This document shows, piece after piece, positions 13,209 through 21,070 of a stretch of DNA of 36,051 bases. The translations under genes were made by a program, and so were the position numbers. The stretch is from a virus. Positions within the stretch are counted from its first letter, which is position 1. Every line of letters starts with the position of its first letter. The stretch lies in IMG/VR virus record IMGVR_UViG_3300004181_000004, positions 1-36,051 of that record. One strand, written 5' to 3'. Below the pieces are notes generated by a model. That model searched no databases. It was not told where the DNA came from and was given only the letters and a program-made list of their open reading frames with translations.

Positions 13209-13811
13209 ATGAACAATCACGCCCAAGGTGCGCCTGCGCCTACCAGTCCATCAGTTTTTACCCTCCGCGAGTCGAACACGATTCGCAAAGCCCTTTCCAT
13301 TATTGAGGCCAAGCGTCTACGCGATGCGCCTGTGCTCTACTACTTCGAGGATTTCGAGCGTTATCTTGTCCTGCGCTTTGCCGGGTTAGTTCACGAAGAA
13401 TTCCACGTCCTCTACCTAGACAGCGGTAGGCGACTTCTGGCCGCTGAGGTAGCAGCTACCGGCGACCAAAAAAGCGTCAGCCCTAACTATCGGCATATCG
13501 CTTTTCGTGCCATTGGTCTGGGCGCTGACTACGTGGTCGTAGCTCATAATCATCCCAGCGATTCCCAGACTCCATCTGATGCTGATGTGGATGCCCTGCA
13601 GTGGTCAGAAAGAGCTTTAGGCTGGCTAAACATTGGCCTGCTCGACAGCTTTGTCGTAACTTCGCAGGGAATTACCAGCATCAAAAAGTATCGCCAACTT
13701 AAGGAAGAAATGGTGCGCCGTGAGCGCGAAGGGGAATGGGAGCGACGTAGCGAAGAGCGGCGTGCTAAGCTCGCTGCTACCAGAGCCGCAAAGTTAGCGG
13801 CGCAGCTTTAA
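13209..13811 (+). CDS. radC: RadC-family JAB/MPN-domain protein
   Basis: A 200-aa protein from ATG 13209 (MNNHAQGAPAPTSPSVFTLR), with GGAG 6 bases upstream. It has a RadC/JAB metalloprotease-like fold: EEFHVLYLDSGRRLLAAEVA, then the metal-binding HNHPSD motif (VVVAHNHPSDSQTPSDADV, near residue 110) and the SFVVTSQGITSI ending. Many prophage RadC proteins lack the N-terminal HhH region, as here. The C-terminus is a basic, Ala-rich helix. Cellular function of RadC is unsettled. Its position behind a C4-like RNA suggests antisense control. Confidence 0.9.
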   Translation: MNNHAQGAPAPTSPSVFTLRESNTIRKALSIIEAKRLRDAPVLYYFEDFERYLVLRFAGLVHEEFHVLYLDSGRRLLAAEVAATGDQKSVSPNYRHIAFRAIGLGADYVVVAHNHPSDSQTPSDADVDALQWSERALGWLNIGLLDSFVVTSQGITSIKKYRQLKEEMVRREREGEWERRSEERRAKLAATRAAKLAAQL

Positions 13812-13828
13812 ACAGTCATGTAATGGCA

Positions 13829-13853
13829 CGGGCGGAAGAATACTTTTCGCCCG
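13829..13853 (+). terminator. Weak hairpin after radC
   Basis: CGGGCG (13829-13834) pairs with CGCCCG (13848-13853), with partial GAA/TTT extension. No U-run follows, so termination is uncertain. Confidence 0.3.
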
Positions 13854-13866
13854 GCTATTAATAACA

Positions 13867-14286
13867 ATGAGATATAAAACCATGAATAAATTTTTGTTTG
13901 TTTTAACAACAGAAAATAAAACTTTAGAGCAGCTAAGTTTCATAGACAGAATGGTATTTAGGTATTTGGCTGAACATACTGATTATGAGAATGGGATTAT
14001 AGGTGGGCTAGGTTTTTTGAGTTATCAAAACATCGCATTTGATTTAACAGAGAGGCCTCCACAACCAAGGAGGGCAAAGAACACTTTGCTAACTGTACAA
14101 TCGGATGAAGTGAAAGAATCAATATTAGAGCTAGAAAGGGTTGGTCTTATTTTAATTTTGTCTGATTCGAAAGGTTTAAAACTATCAAGGCTTCATTACC
14201 TAAGGTCTTGTAGTGATGAAAGAACTCAAGAGGATTTAAATGATTTGTTAGAGATAAGAAGATTAATCTCGCTACTCCATCAGTGA
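13867..14286 (+). CDS. AT-rich paralog of the DnaT-like N-terminal domain
   Basis: A 139-aa protein. The segment FIDRMVFRYLAEHTDYENGI, then GFLSYQNIAFDLTERPPQ and VKESILELERVGLILI, aligns with the first 110 residues of the next gene (PLDRDVFHYLMDRMDFKTGV, ISYGGIAYDLSED, IRRSVNRLIQAGLLRTE). This is a winged-helix pattern. It lacks the C-terminal ssDNA-binding domain of that neighbour. The DNA is far more AT-rich than flanking genes, suggesting separate origin. Possibly a regulator or partner of the replication protein. The start could be 13867 or ATG 13882. Confidence 0.7.
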   Translation: MRYKTMNKFLFVLTTENKTLEQLSFIDRMVFRYLAEHTDYENGIIGGLGFLSYQNIAFDLTERPPQPRRAKNTLLTVQSDEVKESILELERVGLILILSDSKGLKLSRLHYLRSCSDERTQEDLNDLLEIRRLISLLHQ

Positions 14287-15275
14287 ATATTTGCGCCATG
14301 AAGCTTACTGAAGAAACCGATATTTTGAGGGACATGAGGCCATTGGATAGGGATGTGTTCCATTATCTGATGGACAGGATGGACTTCAAGACTGGGGTAA
14401 TCGGAAAGATAGTCCGCATTTCCTACGGTGGGATCGCTTATGACCTTTCGGAGGATCGGGTTGCAAGGCGTAAGTCAGAGTCGTTGATGACGTACGACAA
14501 GGATAATATCAGGCGGTCGGTAAACCGGCTTATTCAAGCCGGTTTGTTGCGGACAGAATCCAGTAAGGGCTGGCGAGAAAGCTTGATTCTGGTGCGTGTT
14601 TTTTATGAGCGTTTATTGGGTTTGGGTCATTGCGCCAAAAATCCAGATGCCACTACAGATGTCATAGATATGCCACTACAGATAATTGCTCAAGTTAAGT
14701 TTTTGTATAATATTTTCAATAATATAGACACAGAAAAGAAGTCTAAAGAGCAGGTAGTTAAAAATCCAGACGCCACCGCAGATGACATAACATTAAATAC
14801 TATCAATCAACCATACACGGCCGAAAAATTTTCGATGCGCTTGGACTGGCGGCCCACGGCCGATGAGTACGACTCGATTATTCGTCTATCTGGATTTTCT
14901 CCTGATCAGGTCAATCCGGTTTGGATTGCCGAGTTTTTATCTTACTGGGCTGATCCTGAACGGCGCGGTCGCCTAGAATCGCAATACTACTGGACGCGCA
15001 AGTTAGCGATGCAGGTTTTGAAATATCTGCGACATCCGGGATTGTTCGAGCAAGAGCAAGGGATTCGTCAACAAGCTGAAAGATCAAACAACAATCCCAA
15101 ATCGATGGGCCGTCCGGAATGGGCGCGCATCCCGATCGATGATGAGCAGTTGCAGCCGTGGGCTGCGCGGCACGGCTATGGCGCGGCTGATATCGGTTGG
15201 AATTATCAGCAGTATCGAAACATGTTGCGTGCGAAAGTCGAGGCACGTTTGAAACAGTGGAGGCAATTGTCATGA
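14283..15275 (+). CDS. DnaT-like replication protein (winged helix plus DnaT DNA-binding domain)
   Basis: A 330-aa protein. The N-terminal winged-helix-like domain (about 15-115) is followed by a low-complexity linker containing a repeated KNPDAT phrase. A DnaT-type ssDNA-binding domain (about 185-255: LDWRPTADEYDSIIRLSGFS, VWIAEFLSYWADPERRGRL, QYYWTRKLAMQVLKYLR) and a basic tail complete it. Proteins of this build load DnaB or act as primosomal factors, which fits a dnaB gene upstream. The GTG at 14283 overlaps the previous stop; ATG 14298 is an alternative. Confidence 0.75.
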   Translation: MNICAMKLTEETDILRDMRPLDRDVFHYLMDRMDFKTGVIGKIVRISYGGIAYDLSEDRVARRKSESLMTYDKDNIRRSVNRLIQAGLLRTESSKGWRESLILVRVFYERLLGLGHCAKNPDATTDVIDMPLQIIAQVKFLYNIFNNIDTEKKSKEQVVKNPDATADDITLNTINQPYTAEKFSMRLDWRPTADEYDSIIRLSGFSPDQVNPVWIAEFLSYWADPERRGRLESQYYWTRKLAMQVLKYLRHPGLFEQEQGIRQQAERSNNNPKSMGRPEWARIPIDDEQLQPWAARHGYGAADIGWNYQQYRNMLRAKVEARLKQWRQLS

Positions 15276-15673
15276 GCAAATCATCGGCGAGTTCGATTGT
15301 TGAATTGTCTCGCAGCAAGTCGCGCTATCACGATCAGGATGCGCTGCTGAAGGCGTTCATCGGGTGCGACGGGTGGACGGCCAAAGAAGTCGCCGTCGAA
15401 GTGTTGGACTGGCGTTATGAGCAGTATGCGAACTGTCCCAAACGGGCGTTCGATCTGCAGGCGTTAGGCTACCTGGAGCAGCAGCCGGGCAAGGTATGCA
15501 GGCACACTGGCAAGGTTGCGCATACGTATCGAATCACTGACAAGGGGCTCGATCATTTGCGTGAGGATGGGGTGCAGGTAAATGCTCCAGCTGCAGTTGT
15601 TGAGCCGGAGGCACGCCCTGCTGAGCGGGTCAATCGGGTATCGGCACTTCGAAGCCTCTTGGGTCCTTCCTAG
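15272..15673 (+). CDS. Putative winged-helix protein at the end of the replication module
   Basis: A 133-aa protein starting with an ATGA overlap on the DnaT-like gene. The centre (CDGWTAKEVAVEVLDWRYEQ, then NCPKRAFDLQALGYLEQQPG and HTYRITDKGLDHLRE) reads as a winged helix with a long beta-wing. The C-terminal 40 residues are Ala/Pro/Glu-rich. Probably a replication accessory or a regulator at the early-late boundary. Specific family not recognised. Confidence 0.65.
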   Translation: MSKSSASSIVELSRSKSRYHDQDALLKAFIGCDGWTAKEVAVEVLDWRYEQYANCPKRAFDLQALGYLEQQPGKVCRHTGKVAHTYRITDKGLDHLREDGVQVNAPAAVVEPEARPAERVNRVSALRSLLGPS

Positions 15674-15741
15674 ATGGCCGCTGTACGGGTAAATCGAACC
15701 GCGGTTTGTCGCTAATTATGAGAACACGCTAAGGGGGTTAA

Positions 15742-16272
15742 GTGTCTGATGTCATTGACATAAGCAACGTTTTTGATATGAACAAGGCTTATGCGCAGAA
15801 GGCTTTTGCCGGGCTTGTTGGTGTTTCAGAACCGGCAGTTTCTGATATGGTCAGCCGTGGCATCATCGTGCCAGGACAGTCGATGGGAGAATGGCTGCGC
15901 CGATACTGTCATCACCTCCGCGAGCAGGCCGCCGGCCGCGCCGCCAAGGGCGATCTCGACCTGGCCACCGAACGCGCCGCCCTCGCCCGCGAGCAAAGGA
16001 TCCGGATCGAATTGGAGAACGCCGTCACCCGCCGCGAACAAGGCCCGATCGACGCCATGGAAACCGGCCTTGCCGACCTGATGGCGCGGGTCGGCAAACA
16101 GCTCGACACCATTCCCGCCAAGCTGCGGATCGCCTCCGATAAACTGACCGCCGACGACCTTGACACCGTCTCTGCGGTGATTGCCTCGGTCCGCAACGAC
16201 ATCGCCGGCTGGAACGTGGACTGGTTCGGAACCGGAGAGACAGAGGAGTCGAATGACATCAGCCTGGATTGA
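15742..16272 (+). CDS. Terminase small subunit (Nu1-like)
   Basis: A 176-aa DNA-packaging protein that recognises the cos/pac region. It starts at a GTG (15742) with AAGGGGG upstream. The N-terminal helix-turn-helix (YAQKAFAGLVGVSEPAVSDM, IVPGQSMGEWLRRYCHHLRE) and central coiled region (ATERAALAREQRIRIELENA) match the Nu1/terminase small family. The C-terminus would contact the large subunit. It overlaps the large-subunit gene by 20 bases. First of the late genes; a late promoter in 15674-15741 is likely but not identified. Confidence 0.85.
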   Translation: MSDVIDISNVFDMNKAYAQKAFAGLVGVSEPAVSDMVSRGIIVPGQSMGEWLRRYCHHLREQAAGRAAKGDLDLATERAALAREQRIRIELENAVTRREQGPIDAMETGLADLMARVGKQLDTIPAKLRIASDKLTADDLDTVSAVIASVRNDIAGWNVDWFGTGETEESNDISLD

Positions 16273-18295
16273 GCGCGCCAATGGCGCCGTCAGAAACGGA
16301 TTGTCGGCCTTGCAAGTCCTGCCGCCGATGCGCCTGTCGAGATGGGCGGCCGAATACTTCTACCTGTCCAAAGAAAGCTCCTACACCGAAGGCCGCTGGC
16401 AGGCCTACCCTTACCAGCGCTTCATTCTCGATGCCTTCGGCAATGACGACATTGAAATCGTCGATGTCCGGAAATCCGCCCGCACCGGCTACACCAAAAT
16501 GCTGATGGCCGCGACCGCCTTCTTCACCGTCTACCGCCGCCGCAACCAGGCCATCTGGCAGCCGACCGACTCCGACGCGCAAGAATTCGTCGAGACCGAA
16601 TACAACCCTATGCTGCGCGACGTGCAGCCGATCAAAAACGTCTTCCCTCACCTCGAAAAGAAACACGCCCACAACAAAAACGACTTCAAGAAATTCGCCG
16701 GCTGCGTGACCTACATCAAGGGCGGCTCGTCCGCCCGCAATTACCGCCGCATTTCGGTCGACGTGGCGATCCTCGACGAAGTCGACGGCTTCGACAAAGA
16801 CATCGACCAGGAAGGGAGCCCCCGCAAACTGTCCAAAAAGCGCACCGAAGGCGCAACCTTCCCCAAACAGATCGTAGGCTCCACGCCCAAGCTCAAATAC
16901 TTGAGCGAAATCGACGCGGCCGTCGACGAAGCCGACGCGGTCTACACCTACCGCGTCCCCTGCCCCCACTGCGGCGCCCGCCAGACGCTGGAATTCGGCG
17001 GCAAGGAAAAAACCCACGGCCTCAAATGGATCGACAAAGACCACGACAGCGCCGCCTACGCCTGCATCGCTTGCGCGGTGCTGTTCACCCAGGCCGAATA
17101 CCTGGGCGTCTGGGACCAGGGCCGCTGGGAAGACGGCCGCGGTAACTGGTACGACGAAGCCGCCGGCAAATTTCTTAGCCCAGAAGGCGATGCGATCCGC
17201 CCGCCCAAACATCTGGCCATCGACAGACTCTGGACCATCTACAGCCCGCAAACCACCTGGCCCAAGATCGTCAAAGAGTTTCTCGACGCTGCCGCCAAAG
17301 CCAAACACGGCGACAAATCCGACTTGAAGGTATTCATCAACACCACCTTGGGCGAGTCCTACGAGGAAGAGGCAGAGAAAACCGACGCCTCCCAGCTCAA
17401 ACAGCGCGCCGAAGATTTCCCGCTGCAGGTCGTTCCACGCGGCGGTTTAATCCTCAAAGCCGGCATCGACGTGCAGAAAGACCGCTTCGAGCTGTTCGTC
17501 TGGGCCTTCGGCCGCGGCGAAGAGATGTGGACCGTCGATTACCAGGTGATCGAGGCCAACCCGGCCCTCGAAAGCGAATGGCACAAGCTGGATCCTTTCC
17601 TGCTCCGCACCTATCCGCACGTGTCCGGCGCCCGGCTCTCGATCGAGCACGCCGCGCTCGACACCGGCGGCCACTGGACCCACGAAGCCTACAACTACGT
17701 GCGCGACCGCCGCCAGGCCGACGGCTGGATCCGGCAGCACCCCGGCCAAACCCCGCCCAGACTCTACGCCACCAAAGGCTCCAGCACGCCCGGCCAGAAG
17801 ATCCACGGCAAATCCAGCCTGGTCGACGTCAACCAGCGCGGCAAGGTCATCAAAAACGGCCTGCGCCTCTATTTGATCGGCACCGACACCGCCAAAGACC
17901 TGGTCTTCAACCGCCTGCAGATCACCTCCCCCGGGCCCGGCTATATGCACCTGTCCAAGCACCTGCCCGATGCGTTTTTCGAGCACATCACCAACGAAGT
18001 GCGCGTCACCAAGCATACGCCGAAAGGTCAGGTCAGCCTCTGGACCTTGCGCCGCGCCGGCGCCCGCAACGAGTGCCTCGACTGCACCGTGATGACTCTG
18101 TTCTGCGCCGACAAAGTCGGCCTGCAGAAAAAGACCCAGAAGGAATGGGACCTCCTGGAAGCGATAGTCCAACCGAACCAGAACGACCTCTTTGCCCTGC
18201 CGCTCGATCAACAAATCGAAATCGATCATGGCCACGGCGTCTTTCCGATCCCGACAAAACAACTGAGACAACCCAACCTCTTCATTCCGGAATGA
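16253..18295 (+). CDS. Terminase large subunit (lambda gpA family)
   Basis: The 680-aa packaging ATPase and nuclease. ATG 16253 has GAGGAG 5 bases upstream. Motifs: Walker-A-like RKSARTGYTKM (about 71-82), Walker-B-like VAILDEVDGFD (about 168-178), a zinc-binding pair CPHCGAR and CIACAVLF (about 236-275) typical of gpA, and the nuclease region with GIDVQKDRFELFVWAFGRGE near residue 400. Length is close to lambda gpA (641 aa). Long frames on the minus strand here are composition shadows. Confidence 0.95.
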   Translation: MTSAWIERANGAVRNGLSALQVLPPMRLSRWAAEYFYLSKESSYTEGRWQAYPYQRFILDAFGNDDIEIVDVRKSARTGYTKMLMAATAFFTVYRRRNQAIWQPTDSDAQEFVETEYNPMLRDVQPIKNVFPHLEKKHAHNKNDFKKFAGCVTYIKGGSSARNYRRISVDVAILDEVDGFDKDIDQEGSPRKLSKKRTEGATFPKQIVGSTPKLKYLSEIDAAVDEADAVYTYRVPCPHCGARQTLEFGGKEKTHGLKWIDKDHDSAAYACIACAVLFTQAEYLGVWDQGRWEDGRGNWYDEAAGKFLSPEGDAIRPPKHLAIDRLWTIYSPQTTWPKIVKEFLDAAAKAKHGDKSDLKVFINTTLGESYEEEAEKTDASQLKQRAEDFPLQVVPRGGLILKAGIDVQKDRFELFVWAFGRGEEMWTVDYQVIEANPALESEWHKLDPFLLRTYPHVSGARLSIEHAALDTGGHWTHEAYNYVRDRRQADGWIRQHPGQTPPRLYATKGSSTPGQKIHGKSSLVDVNQRGKVIKNGLRLYLIGTDTAKDLVFNRLQITSPGPGYMHLSKHLPDAFFEHITNEVRVTKHTPKGQVSLWTLRRAGARNECLDCTVMTLFCADKVGLQKKTQKEWDLLEAIVQPNQNDLFALPLDQQIEIDHGHGVFPIPTKQLRQPNLFIPE

Positions 18296-18579
18296 GCGAC
18301 TACCTCGACCAATTGCGCCACGATGTCATGACCACAGCCGTTGCGTTCGGCATGCAGGAGCCCCTGGCGCGCGATTTCGCCAAAGCCATGGTCGACAGAA
18401 TACAGAACCAGTATGCCGGCCCGGTTTACGTCCCTAAGCCCGATAAGAACCGGCGCAATGAACGCATCCGGCGGATGTTCAACGGCGTCAATCATGAGTT
18501 CGTCTGCCGGGAGTTCGGGATCAGCAAGGCGACGTTGTATCGGGTGGTGGGGCAAGCTAAAAGCGGTAAAACGGATTGA
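18292..18579 (+). CDS. Mor-like transcription regulator
   Basis: A 95-aa protein starting with an ATGA overlap on the terminase gene. The C-terminal half (NRRNERIRRMFNGVNHEFVC, EFGISKATLYRVVGQ) is the helix-turn-helix of the Mor/C family of Mu-like middle and late activators; the N-terminus (DYLDQLRHDVMTTAVAFGMQ) is the dimerisation part. Translation coupled to terminase is odd for an activator and suggests feedback on late expression or a DNA-packaging role. Confidence 0.75.
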   Translation: MSDYLDQLRHDVMTTAVAFGMQEPLARDFAKAMVDRIQNQYAGPVYVPKPDKNRRNERIRRMFNGVNHEFVCREFGISKATLYRVVGQAKSGKTD

Positions 18580-18590
18580 ACTCATGATTC

Positions 18591-18664
18591 GTAAGCGGAT
18601 TCAGCGACTGGCAATACGCCATTTCAGATAAAAACGGCGTTTTGCTTGCGGGAAACCACCCTAC
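18591..18664. repeat. 75-bp dispersed repeat, left copy
   Basis: Runs from GTAAGCGGATTC through GGCAATACGCCAT to TTTGCTTGCGGGAAACC and CCTAC. It aligns along its whole length with 20878-20952. The two copies are in direct orientation and bracket the 18.7-20.8 kb cargo. It contains GGCG/CGCC-type inverted arms, as in REP-like elements. Confidence 0.7.
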
Positions 18665-18674
18665 AGCCCCATGC

Positions 18675-18698
18675 TAGTTTGCGAAATTTCGCAAACTA
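18675..18698. promoter_or_regulatory. 24-bp perfect palindrome, operator of the XRE-ImmA gene
   Basis: TAGTTTGCGAAA joins its exact reverse complement at 18686/18687. It lies 16 bases before the ATG at 18714, and TATATA (18700-18705) follows as a probable -10, so it overlaps the promoter. The first gene carries an XRE domain, so autoregulation is expected. The short distance from the -10 to the ATG and absence of a ribosome site suggest a leaderless message. Confidence 0.75.
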
Positions 18699-18713
18699 AT
18701 ATATAGTTGATAC

Positions 18714-19847
18714 ATGGAAAATGAATTTAAGTCCCCAGGCCAGTTAATAACCCACCTAGTAGAACAACGCGGTTGGTCAAAACGGGTTTTGGCCACAGTG
18801 CTTGATATGAGTGAAACAGTAGTCAACAAAATGACTACTGATGTTCGCCCTATATCTGCGACAGATGCAATTTTGCTTGAAGATGTTTTCGGTATTCCAG
18901 CTTCAACTTTTTTAGATTTGCAAAGTCGCTACGATTTAGCCAAAGCAAGAATTAAATCTGCGCCGGATCCTAAAAGATCTGAGCGCGTGCATTTATTCAA
19001 CGCCTTGCCTATTGCATCTATGATTAAAAGAGGATGGATTGATGTTCAAGATATAAAGGACTACAACGCAATTGAGGCTGAGCTTTCAAAATTTTTTCAA
19101 GTTGAATCCCCTTCTGAAATTCCGGTACTACCACACGCCGCAAAAAAAACCAATGTAGCTAGTGACACGACAGCCGAACAGTTAGCTTGGTTATATCGTG
19201 CTAACCAAATTGCTTTGGAAATGATTGTTCCACCTGCATCCAAAAGCAGCATAGAAAATGCTATAGAATCATTAATTCCTTTGCGAATATCGGAGGCTTC
19301 TATACGAAAGGTGCCAGAAATACTAGCAAAAGCTGGTATACGTTTCGTAATTGTCGAAAGCCTTCCTTCGGCAAAAATTGATGGCGTATGTTTTTGGCTA
19401 GCAGATAATGCGCCGGTCATAGCGCTTACTCTAAGATTCAATAGGATTGATAATTTTTGGTTTGTACTCAGACATGAGCTTGAACATGCACTACGCGGGC
19501 ATGGTAAAAGTTTTGTAAAAATTGATGTTGAATTAGAAAAAGGCAATTCTTTGCCTCAAAATATTGCAGAAGAAGAAAGGTTAGCAAACGAAGCCGCTGC
19601 AAACTTTTGCGTTCCTAATAATAAAATTGAGTCTTTTATTGCTCGTAAATCCCCATTTTTTTCAGAACAAGACCTTCTAGGTTTTGCAAAGATTCACCAA
19701 ATTCATCCAGGACTAGTAGTAGGACAGTTACAAAGACGCACGGGTCGATATGATCTGTTCCGGAAACATTTAGTAAGTGTAAGTTCGTATATCATCCCAG
19801 CTTCGGTTGTAGATGGCTGGGGGACAGTAGCCCCAATAGGAATATGA
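18714..19847 (+). CDS. XRE-ImmA/IrrE metallopeptidase fusion (HigA-like)
   Basis: A 377-aa protein. The N-terminal helix-turn-helix (about 8-75: QLITHLVEQRGWSKRVLATV, DMSETVVNKMTTD, ISATDAILLEDVFGIPAS) is HigA-like. After a long linker comes an ImmA/IrrE zinc-protease domain with HELEH (residues 254-258) and a downstream acidic ligand region (EEERLANEAAANFCVP). Such proteins pair with toxins or cleave repressors. AT-rich relative to the late genes on both sides and preceded by its own operator, so it is a moron-type insertion expressed independently. The partner is the next gene, one base away. Confidence 0.85.
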   Translation: MENEFKSPGQLITHLVEQRGWSKRVLATVLDMSETVVNKMTTDVRPISATDAILLEDVFGIPASTFLDLQSRYDLAKARIKSAPDPKRSERVHLFNALPIASMIKRGWIDVQDIKDYNAIEAELSKFFQVESPSEIPVLPHAAKKTNVASDTTAEQLAWLYRANQIALEMIVPPASKSSIENAIESLIPLRISEASIRKVPEILAKAGIRFVIVESLPSAKIDGVCFWLADNAPVIALTLRFNRIDNFWFVLRHELEHALRGHGKSFVKIDVELEKGNSLPQNIAEEERLANEAAANFCVPNNKIESFIARKSPFFSEQDLLGFAKIHQIHPGLVVGQLQRRTGRYDLFRKHLVSVSSYIIPASVVDGWGTVAPIGI

Positions 19848-19848
19848 T

Positions 19849-20346
19849 GTGAAAAAGAAATCTGGATCAACCCAAAAACAGCAAATGCAACGCATAATCC
19901 AATGGTATCGAGAAGAAACCGGAAATGATGCCATTGATATGCGCGAAGTTGCAAAATTCGCTGTGAAGAAAGGTTGGCAATTGCCTAAGCCTAAAGACCC
20001 ACTTGTACATCTCGCCGAGAAATTCGCTGATGCTGCCCGTGAAGAAACGAGAATAGATGGGAAAACAGGTAGGCCATATCGTGCGAATTTGGCTGTTGTG
20101 GATCACACAGCTTCCGGGCAATACACTTTATGGGGAGATATTGATACCGCACCTCGTAAATTTGCCCAAAAGGCATTTGTACAAAGAAGGGAGCATATGG
20201 TTGGAGAAGCCGTTCAACTTACGCTAGATGTTAATCACTGGAATAGCGTTAATCCATTTGAAGATCCAATATTTATGCCGATGGATTTCTCAGACGATGT
20301 AGATGAGCGTCTGAATGCTCCTGACGATGGAGAGATGGCGGCATAA
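19849..20346 (+). CDS. Partner protein of the XRE-ImmA gene, unknown function
   Basis: A 165-aa protein from GTG 19849, one base after the upstream stop. The N-terminal third is helical (QMQRIIQWYREETGNDAIDM, EVAKFAVKKGWQLPKPKDP). The centre (GRPYRANLAVVDHTASGQYT, LWGDIDTAPRKFAQKAFVQR) and the tail (LDVNHWNSVNPFEDPIFMPM, acidic end) look like a compact alpha/beta domain. I recall similar proteins beside ImmA-type genes but cannot name a function. It may be the toxin or substrate of the metallopeptidase. Confidence 0.75.
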   Translation: MKKKSGSTQKQQMQRIIQWYREETGNDAIDMREVAKFAVKKGWQLPKPKDPLVHLAEKFADAAREETRIDGKTGRPYRANLAVVDHTASGQYTLWGDIDTAPRKFAQKAFVQRREHMVGEAVQLTLDVNHWNSVNPFEDPIFMPMDFSDDVDERLNAPDDGEMAA

Positions 20347-20458
20347 TCTTGTTTTTCCAGCTCCTAGGATGTGCTGAGCTTGCGAAGCGCATCAATCGTG
20401 ATCGATGCGGTTCCTATCGTCACCGTATCCTACGGACCTAAATAGCATCTTGATAATT

Positions 20459-20839
20459 ATGATTACATTCAAAGAGTTTTTGAAAAAATATGGCATTACT
20501 TATGATATAGAAACCATTGATGAAATTATTATTAGCCATGATGGAACTAATGCAGAGTTGTTTGAAGGAAGAAAATGGATTTCAGGACGTTTTGAAAGAA
20601 ATATTGGTATTGATCAACCAAACCATGGAGTAGGACAGACTCATGCCCATGTTTTTGGTCGCAAAGATAATGAGCTAGGCGTTGTAAACTTTGATGGTAC
20701 TAGCAGCCATGGGACTAAAATGAAGTTACATCAGAAAGATGCTGATGCATTGAGAGCGAGAGGTTTTACTATCAAATCAGACGGAATTGTAGAATGGGTA
20801 GTAATCAGAGACTATCCTAATTTTCTTTTACATTCCTAG
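20459..20839 (+). CDS. Hypothetical accessory protein
   Basis: A 126-aa protein beginning MITFKEFLKKYGITYDIETI. An upstream in-frame ATG at 20405 is less likely. The C-terminal part (GQTHAHVFGRKDNELGVVNF, DGTSSHGTKMKLHQKDADAL, RARGFTI) carries several His residues and a strand-turn pattern, reminiscent of small domains near toxins, but I cannot name it. AT-rich and bracketed with the XRE-ImmA pair by the 75-bp repeats. A 112-base gap from the preceding gene leaves room for its own promoter. Confidence 0.6.
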   Translation: MITFKEFLKKYGITYDIETIDEIIISHDGTNAELFEGRKWISGRFERNIGIDQPNHGVGQTHAHVFGRKDNELGVVNFDGTSSHGTKMKLHQKDADALRARGFTIKSDGIVEWVVIRDYPNFLLHS

Positions 20840-20877
20840 CAAGCAGAGATGAATGCAATGAAACACAGCATTAATAT

Positions 20878-20952
20878 GTAAGGCGGATTCGCCGAAAGGC
20901 AATCCACCATACTTTTGGAAATCAGCGGTTTGCTTGCGCGAAACCGCCCTAC
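20878..20952. repeat. 75-bp dispersed repeat, right copy
   Basis: Direct copy of 18591-18664: GTAAGGCGGATTC, GGCAATCCACCAT, TTTGCTTGCGCGAAACC and CCTAC occur in the same order and spacing. A third small palindrome, GGTACGC-ACC-GCGTACC, follows at 20985-21001. The stretch 20840-21070 holds only these repeats and a hairpin, no gene. Confidence 0.7.
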
Positions 20953-21023
20953 GCGACTCATTCGCTCCCTGCTCTTTCTCCAAGGGTACGCACCGCGTAC
21001 CGCTTCCAGTCGAGTTCCCATAC

Positions 21024-21051
21024 GGCGCAATACGGCTTTACCTATTGCGCC
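21024..21051 (-). terminator. Hairpin downstream of the HigA-like gene
   Basis: GGCGCAATA (21024-21032) pairs with TATTGCGCC (21043-21051). It lies 20 bases after the antitoxin stop and may end that transcript, but there is no U-run. Confidence 0.35.
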
Positions 21052-21070
21052 ATACAGTCCTGGCGTAAAT

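Noticed and set aside
16259-17308. Minus-strand frame of 349 codons within the terminase gene
   Set aside because: Opposite to a strongly supported terminase large subunit; Gly/Val/Phe-rich shadow with no ribosome site.
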